64,000 bases of DNA from Poa pratensis (lineage: Eukaryota > Streptophyta > Magnoliopsida > Poales > Poaceae). The stretch covers positions 2,456,938 to 2,520,937 of the forward strand of contig CAMZMU010000060.1 of assembly GCA_947311845.1 (NCBI GenBank), read 5' to 3'. How positions within the stretch are numbered: the stretch's first letter is position 1; each line of letters begins with the position of its first letter. The notes below the pieces were generated by a model. That model was not told the DNA's origin. It saw nothing but the letters and a program-made list of their open reading frames with translations, and ran no database searches. Both the position numbers and the translations under genes were made by a program. Positions 22,507 through 33,900 of the stretch are shown one piece after another.

Positions 22507-25500
22507 ATGGAACGAGACGAAAATCAGGAAAACATCCTCGAGGATATAATCCGCGGGCCGGAAGATGTTGGCGATGTCACCTCGCAGTTTCTGAACAACT
22601 CCGGTGAGGGAGATGAGTCTCTCAACCGAAGAGACGGCTCCGGTGAGGTAGAACCCGACGGCTGGGGTGGGGGAGAAGTCGGCGAGGGAGAAGCCGACGA
22701 GGGAGAAGCCGAAGGCTCCGGTGGAACATTAAATGTTGCAAACTCCGGCGAGGTGCATATACATATATTAATGAAGCCGAAGATTGTATTAATTAAGCCT
22801 CTGCTGTCTATATACATATATTAACGCTCTTTCTTCTTTTAGCCCTCCGGATCGAGCAAATCTTCTGTAAGGACAAAACGAGGCCCAACCAAAAAGTTGG
22901 GCGACCAAGAAAGGTACAGGATCGAAAAAGTCGCTGAAGACGGCACACCGACTGCTCCCCCTGGTGTTAAAAATAAAATGGTAAAGCAATGCGGAGTTCT
23001 TGTTAGGGACTACATCCCGATCACCGTTCGAGAATGGCATCAGCCAAAGGAGGGAGGAGTAAGATATGTCGGCGAGGAGGGCAAAGAAAGACTTTGGAGA
23101 AAGCTCATGCTTAATTTCACCCTGGCGCCAGAGGTGGATCAGATGAGGAGGATCCAAATGAGGCAGAAAAGATTGCCCGGAAAAACATGGAGCAAAAAGT
23201 CAGGGCTGGGCTCTTAAGAAGATGGCCGAGCTATTCAAGAACTGGAAGAAAAGATTGAACAACGAGTTTGTCCAGAAAAATAAGACTCGGACTTCGATAA
23301 AGGGTATGAGAAGATAAGGGACTACTGGGAAGAATTTGTGGCGTACAAGAAATCGGAGGAAGCTCAGGAAAAGTCTGCAAAAAATAAGGCAAATGCTGCT
23401 AAAAAGATCTACCACCATACTATGGGGCTGGTGGCTACGCTTTTAGCATGCCTAAGTGGGAGAAACTTGAGGCGGACCTGCTGGCTAAAGGGATCACTCC
23501 AAGCCACTCGCATGGATCGAACGGGCAAGAAATTGGTTTTACGGGCATGGGGGCACGTTGGACGCAGAAGGGAAGTGCATATATAACAGAAGACACAAAG
23601 ATAATCCCCTACTACCCATCGAAGGCATTAGAAATGCAGTAAAGGATGTTGCAGAGGACGGTTCATTCCCGATAGAGAGGATGACGAGCTCACACGCGCC
23701 TTGGGAATAAGGAACACGACGGACGGTTACGAGGCGTACCAGGCTCCAAGCCCAAGACAATTGCGATTCCCGAGCACAGGAAGAAATTTCCTGATAGAAG
23801 CCATCAGAGGAGAAAGGAAAGGGAGGCAATGGAAGCACACGCTGCTGCAGACCGGCTAAGTAATATAGAAGAAGAATTAAAGCGGCAGAAGGATCAAATT
23901 GCACTTAGCCAGCAAGGTACTAGCGGCCAATCTCAGCGGCACATGGTAGAAGCTGCATGCGATGGTACCGGCGGCCCATCGAATCGGAAAAGCAGCGTGG
24001 CTTCCACGGAGCTCCAGGATGGTACTGATGATGCAGTGACGGTGGCTCCACTTCGTCGCTACCCAGTGGATGATATCACGGAGAGCACACCTTGTGAGAT
24101 GCATGTGAAAGTTTTTAACTTAACCATGAAGGTGGCGGTCGGCTATGTCGTACCAATTGGACCTAATCCAACTTACCATTTCTCTCCGGTTCCAAATGGC
24201 TACGCTGTTGTCGCGGTGGATGAAGTGATGAAAGATTTTGAGGAGCTGAAGCTGGAACACCCTGCAGGTGAAGATGGGGAGGTGCTTGAACTTGGAGAAG
24301 CCAAGAAAGCGACCATTCTATGGCCAAAGGAATTCATCGTGCTTCCGAACTGGCAGCCAAGGCCATCGACTCCTCACCAGTCTCCAGCGCAACAGTCCTC
24401 TTCACCGCCTCAGCATTCTCCAGCGCAACAGTCCTCTTCACCGCCTCACCAGTCTCCAGCGCAGCCGTCTCCGCCGCCGCGTCAGCCGTCTCCCCCACCG
24501 CTCGTACTATGAGGGGTAAGCGATCACCGAAACGTAAAAGGTCGACGCCCCTCCCAAAAGTACCTCATAAGAATCTTCCCATTAGACCTTATGACAGGAC
24601 TGTAGCGGAAAACGCCGCGGAGGTGGCTGCCTACAATAAGACTTTTTTTGCACCAAAAAAGCCCGAGCAAAAGCCGGTATACGATGAAAAATCCAAAAAG
24701 TGGGCTAAGTCCTTCCTTGCGCAGCCATCCCAAATATCGATGAATCTGCAATCTGACTATGGTCGTGAACTTAGTAAGCTAGCACGTGCCCAGTCTGAGC
24801 AGGACAAGGAAAGAAGTGCAAAAAGCGGGAAACAAATTGCCCAGCTCGGACAGCAGAAAAATCAATCGGTCCCCCCGCTCATAGTGCGTTCCGATATCGA
24901 CAAGGACTTCAGAGCCGATATGGATAAGGACCTGCAATTATTGGACCCCAGAGCCATAGCTGCTGCTAGAGAACATGGTATCACTGTATCGCAGGCCATG
25001 GAAAATGCTACCGCCATGGGTATGACTCTTGGTCAACTTTTAGGCTATGAAGAACAGCCAATGTTAGAGATAGCATGGAAATATGTCACAGGGGAGTCTA
25101 TGGTCAGTAATGAGGAGCTCACGCGTCTATCAACACATATGCGAAATCTGCACAACTGGTACATGGTGCACACATCAAAGAAGGCGCGAAGGAGTGGATT
25201 GCGGTGGACGTTCGAGTGGAGCATTTCTTCAAACCTTACAGTATACAGGTTCAAATGACTGAACTGTTTCAGTTATTCAATCAGCGCGCCCTCGACAAAT
25301 CTATCCTCAGTTGCTATTGTCTGTAAGTGATTTATTTTCGTAATTAAGTCTCTATCTCAGCTCGTTCATTGCCTGTATTATATTATCCTGACTATATATA
25401 TATCCTTTTGTACGCTATTATGTAGAATGAAGATGATGGAATGCAAAGCATCTAGACATTATGAGGTTGGGTTCGTTGACCCATATATCGTTAATGAACA

Positions 25501-26202
25501 TACGTTACGCAATCACCCCAGAGACGTGGAGCATGACCTGACCACCTCTTTAATCAAGCAAAACTTCTGTACGGAAATACTATTTCCTTACAACTTCAAG
25601 TGAGTGTTTCTGTCTTGTACATATTTTTATTTGGCTTTCTCGATGTTAAGTGTAATTGATGAGTTATGCATGTCTGCTTTATGTAAACGTCCGCAGGTTC
25701 CACTGGATTCTGCTAAGCATTCAAGTTGACAAGTCCATAGTTGAAGTCCACGACTCATTAAGTTGGGACCAAGCGACGTGGATCTCAATGAAAGAAATGC
25801 TCAATAAGTAATTTCAATCATTATCGCATTATATCGGCCTCTTTCGTTCGTTTCCTGATATCAAGTAATTAATAACTCCTTTGTTATTTTTTTGGCCAAA
25901 GCAGGTGTTGGACACTATTCAAACAGAATGTACAAGGTCCATTCAAAGATGAGCTAACTTATATATCGGTGAAAAGTCCGCAGCAGCCACCGGGGAGTAA
26001 TTTATGTGGATTCTACGTTTGCGAGTTCATTCGCGAGTTGACCTCTGAGCGGAGAACAACTTCTTTGAGCAAAATGCGGGAGAAGCTCGACCCAGAACGG
26101 CGCATACGAGCAATTCAAGAGGAATTGGCGGGATTTCTGCTTAGGGAGGTCATCGATGAAAGGGGAGAACATTATGCTGCGGACGATGAACTACATATGT
26201 GA
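22507..26202 (+). pseudogene. Second CACTA gene with Ulp1-like protease end, frameshifted
   Basis: Exon 1 (22507-22752) encodes an acidic, Gly-rich leader. Exon 2 starts at 22843 and encodes a plant-transposon domain (WHQPKEGGVRYVGEEGKERLW) followed by Lys/Glu-rich helices (about 23220-23420) and MPKWEKLEADLLAKGITP near 23450. A further domain of unknown function (KVFNLTMKVAVGYVVPIGP) lies near 24110. A Pro/Gln/Ser repeat (24363-24509), a basic segment and a helical region with GMTLGQLLGYEEQPM follow. The C-terminal exons (ending 25322, 25426-25599, 25697-25807, 25905-26202) form a Ulp1/C48-type peptidase: His in FHWILL (25701-25703), Asp in EVHDSL (25752-25754) and Cys in SNLCGFYVCEF (26005-26007). 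Frame breaks near 23145, 23275, 23435, 24480 and 25185 disable it. The protease triad itself is intact. Confidence 0.8.
24363..24509 (+). repeat. Coding minisatellite, Pro/Gln/Ser-rich
   Basis: A unit of about 45-48 bp reading CACCAGTCTCCAGCGCAACA and onward is repeated nearly three times, with a degenerate end. It encodes HQSPAQQSSSPP-type repeats and sits between the domain of unknown function and the basic segment of the second CACTA gene. Confidence 0.75.
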
Positions 26203-26429
26203 TCTATCTCCATGTAATTAAATAGTTGTATTCTCGCAAGAGATCGAATATTAATTATATATGCATCAACGTGTACTGTGTATATAGTAGAGCGTATAAT
26301 ATGCGTACGGAAACGATGGAAAGCACGTCGGCGATGCGAAGAAGGGGGAGACGACGGAGGCACCGGCGAGAGGGAGAGGGGGCACCGGCGAGAGGGAGAC
26401 CCTAAACCCTAAATACAAAAAAAAACTCA

Positions 26430-26600
26430 TTGGTCCCGGTTCGTAACACAAACCGGGACCAATGAGTCTCCCCCCACGCCCAGCCAGAACTGGCCACGTG
26501 GAGCCCCATTGGTCCCGGTTCGTGGCTGAACCGGGACCAGCATTCTTCCCGATTGGCTAGTCCCGGTTCGGGAACCGGGACGGATGGCCCAACCGAACCG
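26430..26600. repeat. Right subterminal repeats of the CACTA element
   Basis: Facing GGTCCCGGTTCG and CGAACCGGGACC units mirror the left end and lead into the terminal inverted repeat at 26608-26627. Confidence 0.85.
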
Positions 26601-26630
26601 GGACCATAGGCCAGTTTTCTACTAGTGGGC

Positions 26631-26894
26631 CCTGGCCACCATCAAATCCATGAGCCGATTTGAACACAAATTTGTCAAGGAATCAACACATAAGTGAGGG
26701 GGATTTACTACTTTAACAATATCGATTATTGAAGTTTTATTTCTTGCAGTGTCACCATAGAAAGTTGGAGGGAAATGAGCTCAGCCAGGACATATTTGCA
26801 TTTCTCTGGGTGGCCATGGAGGCACCGGAGCAAATACATTTGGTAGCAATCCAAAAGAATTTGTTCATTCTGCCAATTTAAATTCTACAAAATA
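26631..26894. other. Spacer between CACTA and Helitron H1
   Basis: 264 bp that joined 14137 directly before the CACTA insertion. It has a TTTCTTGCAG splice-like sequence near 26750, then GTGTCACCATAG and onward, but no frame I can name. Confidence 0.4.
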
Positions 26895-26907
26895 TCTTTA
26901 CTATTAA

Positions 26908-27765
26908 ATGGGAGTTGGTCGTTGGTACGTCGCGAGCGAACCATCTGCCTCCCGAGCGAACCGCTCCCGTCGCACAGCGACTACGCGCATGGGCCAGGCC
27001 CACGTCCATGCCCGTTGGCCCGTCGCGTCTTTCCAAGCGAGCACAACGCCTCCACCTCACGATAGCTCACCGCCGCCCCTCATCTCCACCACCGAAGGTC
27101 GCCGATGCCGCCCCTCATCTCCATCGCCGCGCAGCACCACGCCGAGATCTCCGATTTTCCGCACCATGTCGAGATTTCCCCGGCCGGGTCTCCAAGAGCC
27201 AGTTGCGCAGATCCCATCCCGGAACGCATCGTCGCGCCTGCTCGTATTCGTCATACGGACGATAGAAGATGTTGCATGCGATGTCCAGCAGGAGGAGGCG
27301 TCTGGATGCGTCAATGCGTGCGTGACTCGGGTGCCAAGCATCTCGTGCGGCCCGCGATTTTTGGTTCGGCGCGCGATGGGTCTCCGCAGGGACGAGCTAC
27401 CGGCGTCGGCGGTTGGCCTGTTTCTACTCCACCACATGCAGTTTTTAGATCTATCACTGACTCCCGCCGGTCGAATCCCGCCTACTTCCCGACCCAGAGC
27501 TCTCCGACGTGTATGCAGGTCCTGCTCCACCTCCCGCCCACCGCCTATACCTCCGTCGGCCGTCAGGCTCGCTGCTGATGCCCTTCCTGACAACCCTTCG
27601 TGTGGAGTCGCTGCTGCTGAAGACCGACCCGCCTCCAGTTGTTGCTGCTTGGGCCCGAGGCTCCACATCTCCGGCCATTCTCCATCTCAGATTCTAAGGC
27701 AAACATTTTTTTCTGAGGCATACATTCGTGTTAAGGAGCCAACACTCGAGTCCTTCTGCAGGTAA
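26908..27765 (+). other. GC-rich fragment at the Helitron 5' end
   Basis: About 800 bp with long open frames on both strands, none with a recognised motif. The high GC and mixed frames look like captured exonic sequence or composition artefact. The AT-rich, intron-like sequence after 27770 supports capture. No product can be named. Confidence 0.35.
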
Positions 27766-28769
27766 CTTACAGAACTTTCTTTTTTTTATGTAGCTTCTGG
27801 TGAACAACAGTCTTTTAAACATTCTTTTTTATGTAGTTTCTGGTGAACAACAGTCTTTTAATTTACAAAAACTGGGTTCAGCTGTTTTTTTGCCCTGTAC
27901 TGGATCATCTAATCATCTTCTAAATATTCTTTGCAATGTGCATGTGCCTATGTGAACATGTAAAATCTGCTTGACATATTATTACTCGTTACTCACTGAT
28001 TAGGTGCCCTTAATTACTCATTAGTGTACAGGCCATATTGCATTCTCACAAAACTAAGTTTCAGAAGGTTTATGGTATCCTTTATGCTATTGAGTAGGGG
28101 TATTCTTTTTCTACCTAGGAGTGTGCTTCTGTTGTTTCAGATACCATGCTAATCCTTCACTAGGTCATATAATATTTGTTTATGTTAGGTCACTATGTTG
28201 ATTTATTGCAAAACTGTTTGTTAACTAATCTGTAGTAGTGACGTATTATTGTTTGCAGATTTTACTAATTAAAGAGGATGCTAGCTGAACTAAAGAATGT
28301 AAACACCTTGCGGGTTGAGGTAATACATTTTCATGTTTTCTACAACGTTCCTTTCATTTTATTCAGTTGTGTTGACGTGCCCCTGATAAATGAATTAGAA
28401 GTTAAATCATAAAAAGTTTCAGTCCGTTTAAAAAAGAAAGTTTCAGTTATGGCTTATGTTGCCTACACACTTTCTTCAGAATGCAATTGCAGCTGATGAA
28501 AGCATGAATGTACATGATGCCCATCTGGAGTCATCTGATCAACTTTGACCTTTGTCCGAGTAGCTTCAGTTTGCAATCCTTCGATCTCCCGTTGTCACGA
28601 ATATGTGTCCCTTCTCCTCATGTTACGTCTGCTCCATTCACGCATCCGTCTAGGAAAGCTGCTCGCAACAACTGGGGCTTCCGTCCACAGGTCTGGGCGA
28701 CCAACATGAACTCATCACCACAGCAAAGATACGGAGGACGGCAGAACTCTATAGTCTAATGGCTGATAG

Positions 28770-29400
28770 AGGTACACGTTGGGAACAATACAAGTGGGTT
28801 TGGCTGCAGCCAGTGCCGAACAAGCACAAAGTCCTGCTGACATGGGAAATCAGAACACAAGGGATAATGTGGTCAAGAAGTGCTTTTACGGAAGGGAGGC
28901 TGTGATTTGTGCCCAGATGCTGAGTCAATCCAGCACATTGTCTTGCATTGTAGAAACTCTGATTAAATTTGGAAAAGCTGGGAATGAAACAAATAGCGGC
29001 AAGGTCATCTTCAATCTCAAAGTTTGTGGGCAAAGGGCAAGCTGCACTCAAGTCGTCCACCTGTTTAGCGGCTTGCCTGTTGTGCTTTGGAGAGCTAGGA
29101 ATGACAATGTCTTCAAAGCTAAATGGACCTCCCAATTGGTGCTTGTTGCAAGAATTGCTGATGAGCTGTTGCTATGAGGTACTCGTTCGAAAAATCACAA
29201 AGACAAGACTCAGAAATTGGCGCACAAGTTCGGTCTCTAGCGCTGCTACAACAACCTCACCTGCTGTTTGTATTCTTTCCCTTTTCTTTTCCTTACTTTT
29301 CTTGCTTTCTGTTCTTTTCGCTAGCAAGTGCTGTGTCGTATAATGCCTGAAAATTGTAAAACTCTCCATCCCGCAAGACTGGAACAGAAATGTATAAGGT
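28770..29400 (+). pseudogene. LINE ORF2 3' fragment inside Helitron H1
   Basis: In one frame the sequence reads CPDAESIQHIVLHCRNSD (about 28912-28965), the C...H..C pattern of the zinc-binding C-terminal domain of plant LINE reverse transcriptases, preceded by a LPNKHK-like region and LKKCFYGREA. Downstream follow FGELGMTMSSKLNGPPNW-type sequence and a degenerate end. Stops and shifts are present. The plus-strand fragment carries no reverse transcriptase core. The tandem-duplication breakpoint (29401) falls at its end. Confidence 0.55.
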
Positions 29401-30486
29401 ACAGAGTCATCTACCTTTGACTGTAAATTATTTTTTGTTGGTGACGTATACAGATTTTTTGTTGGTGCCTGTAAAGATAATGTCCTTCCTCCTGCTCCAA
29501 TTTCTTTTAACTTCGACATTCTAAAAGTATATCTATGGTGCTAATTCATATTGGCTTAATTGGACCCGGTAACAAGAGCTCCTTTGTATCTTTGAATTGG
29601 TTTTGATGCGACTAAAGATATAATAACTGAAGCAGTTTTGCTCTATGTCCTTTTACTATTCTTTCAGTTTAGCAAAATCATACCATAGATAGATCTTTCG
29701 TCTTAATTAAATGTAAGAACTGAAACAACAGTATTTATGTTTAACTGAACCACATAAGCTTTCAACATGAGCTTACAACAGTATTTATGTTTAACACAAC
29801 TTCAGTATAAGAATTTGCATGAAGTAGAGTGCATTTGAATTATTGTTGCTGAATGCTGATAACACATATGCTCAAATATTCATCTACCTGGACGACCACC
29901 AAGCACTATAGATGAATCCTTTTAGATTCTGCACTTTTGTTTCACTGTGGGAAGAATATTTGTTGCTTCTAAGCTTCTGAATATTTTGGATGTAAAAACA
30001 AAGAATGTCGTGCTTTACATCTTAAGAGAGAATAGATGCATCAATGACAATAAGGTCCAAGCCAGAATTTTTCTAAAGCTTTTGTATTTCACTTAATGGG
30101 AATAACATTTGCTGTGTAACCTAATCATCGATGCTTAGTAGCTACATCCTTTCCGTTGACAAAATCACAAAAACTATGCATTAGTTTCAGCTAAACAATT
30201 CTTTCCACTCAACTTATGCCTTTTTTGAACCTCGACTTCTTGCGTGATTTATTACTTAGCGGACTGCGACGAGTAGTACAAATGTGTAGCAAACATTGTT
30301 GTTGTTATGTTACGAAGAATTGCAATCACCATGTTGACTTATTGGATTTTTTTACATTATTTTCATTAAGAGACATATTGCTGTTGATCGTAAAGTTTTA
30401 TTTTTCAATGTACTAAAATAGTAGAATTACTTATTGTCTGATTCATGATGTTTAATTAACCGTAGCAACGCACGGCATTCAACTAG

Positions 30487-30931
30487 TTTTAAATTAATTT
30501 AAATTAATAAAAATCTTATTCAATTCGAGAGCCGCAAGGTGTGCCGTACAGTCGTTTGTGGACAAAGTTGGCCGAATAAAAACTGTAGACACTTGAGCAG
30601 CCGCCGGCCCAGCTAGCCACCCACCCACCCCTGGGCCCTGGTGTGCGTCATTTTGTCCCGCGGGCCCACTCTGGTTACCATCGAGCCGCCTCCGGTTCTG
30701 AGCGCAGGACCAGGTCGGGTCAACCCCGGCGCGTAATCACTGACAGCAGCTTCTCACCGGACACGCGCGCGCGTTCTCGCTGAGTCTGACCATGTCCTTG
30801 CTCCAGCAAAAGCCAGGTCTTTCACGTAATCTCTCCCGGCAACAACTAATCAAACTAGCTAGTACTATAACATTTCGCCGTCTCGATCCTCTTCCTCAGT
30901 GAACCCTCGGCGACGCTGATCAGCTAGCTCC
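30487..30931 (+). promoter_or_regulatory. ABCG upstream region with a 36-codon uORF
   Basis: 445 bp lie between the Helitron end and the start codon. The proximal 330 bp are GC-rich and include ACACGCGCGCGCG. An upstream ORF runs from 30792 to 30902 (36 codons, MSLLQQKPGLSRN and onward) and stops 29 bp before the main ATG. It is kept in the second copy (52085-52195). No clear TATA box is visible; CTATAACATT (about 30863) is a weak candidate. The uORF could reduce translation of the transporter. Confidence 0.4.
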
Positions 30932-33900
30932 ATGCCGCCCAACCCGCTCCCAGGCGTGCTGTTCCTCCTCCTCGTCCTCGCGCTGCTCACGGCCGGCGGG
31001 CGATGCCAGAATCTCGGCGCTCTGCCGCCGTCGCCGCCGGGCGCCTCCGTGGAGGCGCTCGTCGCCAGGATGGATACCGTCAGCACCGCGCTCACCGGCG
31101 AGGTGCAGAGCAAGTACGGCTTCTGCATATCCAACGCGTATGTCATCTCGCCCTTCTGCCCGCGCGCGCGGCCTGCCCAAGTGTACTTGTCTCTGTTCAT
31201 TTCGCGGCTTCGTTGTGCTGTGTTTCTTAGCTGAAAGAGACGCCGAAAATTTGCAGGGATAATGATTTCAACCAGACGTTCAACTTCACCGCGGACCCGA
31301 GCTTCATCTCGGATTGCATGGAGCAAAGCAGAGGTAAGCATGACAAATAAGACGATCAGCAGTTTTCATTTCTTGTGGTACAATTCCTCTTCGTGAACCA
31401 AGTTTGCTAGCTAGCTTTGGGACCTGGAGGAAGACAGCACAAGTCTCCTTCTAGGTCAACGTTCAGGCCCATATTTTGTTTTCGTTTACACTATAAAGAA
31501 ATTACTATGGCCTTTTTCGCCAACTTTTGAACTAGTGTGTTTCAGTGGTGGGACACACTCATGCGCAACTATAATTTTTTTGAAGTTTATGATGTCGTGA
31601 CTACTGCAATGGGTAACTGTACCCGAAAAAATGTATTAACCATGTGCTTAAACATGGGCAGAAGTAAAACCGAGTAGTATAGAACTTACTAAAATCTAAT
31701 TGAGCCAGGCATGATTATCGTAATCGAATGCAATACCGAATAGAAAGTGGAGTACTCTTCAGTCGGAAGGTGACGTCCGTCGATAGCGAGTCATCTGTGG
31801 TGACTTCTTCAATTTATAGATCCGAGTGTCAACAGAGTCTTTCTGTGAGTTTAGAGTGTGTCTGTGTGCATTCATATTATAACTGTATGGACGTGTTGTG
31901 AAAAGAAAAAAGCTCATGCGGATCCAAAGTCAAACTCCTGTACCCCATATCGTGCCAAAAACACACACACAGAGGCAAACACGCCGACCCGCCGAGGCCT
32001 GTCACGCCGATGCCGACTGTGACGCCCGTTCAACGTCGTTGCCCTCCGGGGTCAGGTTGCAGAGCGACGCCCGGATCCGGCCCGCAAAATACAAAATTAG
32101 GGAAGGCTAGTATTAATTAATTTGTGGAGACTTAACTTAGTTTGTGCTGTGATTGACTTTTGCGGGCTCTTGCGTAGCGCTGCACATAACCGAACCGTAA
32201 CCGAAAACCGAAACCAAAAAAACCTAACCGCTACCGAAATTCCTTTTTTCGGTTAGTGGTTAAGGTTACGGTTAGCAAAATTGCTAACCATATGACCTCC
32301 GGTTAATTCGGTTAATAACCGAAAAACCAATGGTTTAACTGAAATAACCGAAGAGCACGGCCTGCAGGAAAAAACACGTCGGAAGCCCAGCAAATCTTTA
32401 CGTAATCGATTATATATCTGCTGTTAATGCATTATATTAGTAAAGCTGAGCGACCCTACTGGTTAGAACGTGGAGCGCTCTATTTCTCGACACTAAGTCA
32501 CGAGTTCAAGTCTCTGTTTTGTTCTTTTTTTTGTGCTTAGGCGGAAATTTCATTGCTTTTTGCCTCTCCTTTTTGCAACACGTCTAGTTCGGTCATGCAA
32601 AATATAAAATACAAATATATGGCCATAAAAGTTATGTTTTATTCAAAAAATCACGTCAACTTTGATTAGTTTGGTTATTACCGAAATCGAACCGAAATTA
32701 AATGGTTATTATTGAAACCGAACCGTATCTTTGTACAAAACCGTATATACCGAAGTATCAAAACCGTATTTACCATATAAACGTATAAACCGAACCGAAT
32801 TAACCATTTTAACCGAACGGGCCGTTATACTCTTGCGGGACGCCGCCTGACACCTTTACCTCCGGGGCCGGGCTCGGGTCGTGCGGGGGCTCAAGTCCAG
32901 GCCGCCCCGCTCCCTGTCTCTTCCCCTACCGCGCCATGGTCGTGATGAAGAGCAGCGCAGGCCAGGGCTCCTCGCATGCCGCGGTAAACTTGAATCATCT
33001 CCGCGTTTTTGGTCAGGGGAAATTCCGCGGAGATACCCTAGCTCCACAGAATCAATTCTAGCTTTGTAGGTGGAAGTAATGGTAGATCAATACGTCCGTA
33101 GAGGTTTCTGGAATCCACAGACCGCAGGAGAATGAGTACTGGGGAAGTGGGATGAATGCCTGAGAAGGTTGTGGGGTTTGGGCCTGCATCCGTTGTTGCC
33201 GAGCGGGACTAGTACTAACTAAAATAAGTACTAAATCCTCTTGTGTATTTGTCATGATGTTTCAATGAATCCTGATGATTTCTGTAAGAACTAGAGCTAG
33301 AGTTGAAGTACATGCCTACATATTAATTTTGTGAAGAAAATGTCTCGTGAATATTTTCATAATGAAATAAATTTGTCGTGTATGCAGGCCAAATGGTTAC
33401 AATGCTGTGTGGCAAAGCTGAAATGGAATTGTATCTCAGCAGCTTGGGAAGCAAGCGCGTTGGAAGGATTAGTAGGAATTGCAACCAGAACTCATGGGCA
33501 CCTGGTTGCCAATCTGGTTGGGCTTGCTCAACACTGGAAACCAATGTCACCTCACTTGAGGAAACAGTTCCATCCAGAGCAGGGAGGTGCAGACCATGCT
33601 GTCCAGGTTTCTTTTGTCCTCTTGGCCTGACCTGCATGATGCGTAAGTGTATCTATTCAAACAAATTACCCCAAGAGATTAAATTAATTTTGTATGAAAT
33701 CAAATAGTATCCCCTATCCGTTCAAAAAAGTTTGGATGACAAATGTGGGAAGAGTTCTCGAAAGTGTTTGATGCACTAATTTAATATGTTTACCATTACC
33801 TTGATAGAAAGGTTTCGGAACTTGTTAACTTTCTCAATATTATGCATCCTTTATAGTTGCTCGCTTCTCTTTTTTCTTGTTGATATTCAGTATTCACTGT

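Larger units (their letters stand above)
14138..26630 (+). mobile_element. Complete CACTA (En/Spm) transposon, 12.5 kb
   Basis: The element proper spans 14141-26627. It starts CACTAGTAAAAAACC and ends GTTTTCTACTAGTG, inverted copies of each other, and is bracketed by the 3-bp duplication GGC (14138-14140 and 26628-26630). Both ends carry subterminal repeats with the core GGTCCCGGTTCG in both orientations. Inside, left to right: a TNP2-type transposase gene, two small accessory genes among inverted and direct repeats, a second block of GGTCCCGGTT palindromes, and a second large gene with a Ulp1-like C-terminus. The coding regions have several frameshifts, so this copy is probably not autonomous, although its ends look usable in trans. 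Confidence 0.93.
26895..30486 (+). mobile_element. Helitron H1 (3.6 kb)
   Basis: The 5' end reads TCTTTACTATTAAATGGG after an A (26894). The 3' end reads CGCACGGCATTCAACTAG before a T (30487). A CCGT/ACGG stem lies at 30460-30475, 11 bases before the CTAG end. This A|TC...CTAG|T structure with a short 3' hairpin and no target duplication is the Helitron signature. The conserved AGCAACGCACGG core matches other plant Helitron ends as I know them. There is no Rep/helicase gene, so it is non-autonomous. It contains GC-rich fragments (26930-27700) and a LINE 3' fragment (28770-29400). Its end lies 445 bp upstream of the ABCG start codon. Confidence 0.75.

Noticed and set aside
27057..27668. 203-residue minus-strand open frame in Helitron H1
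   Set aside because: It overlaps open frames on the other strand in a GC-rich stretch and shows no domain or splice context; composition explains it.
31898..32110. Open frame in ABCG intron 2, extended in copy 2
   Set aside because: It lies fully within an intron whose flanking exons join in frame, and its length differs between the two copies through single-base changes.
32447..32530. A true tRNA gene
   Set aside because: Box-like motifs are present, but acceptor and anticodon arms do not pair.
33711..33770. A Stowaway-type MITE in intron 3
   Set aside because: CCCCTATCCGTTCAAAAAAG resembles a Stowaway edge, but no matching inverted end or TA duplication is found.
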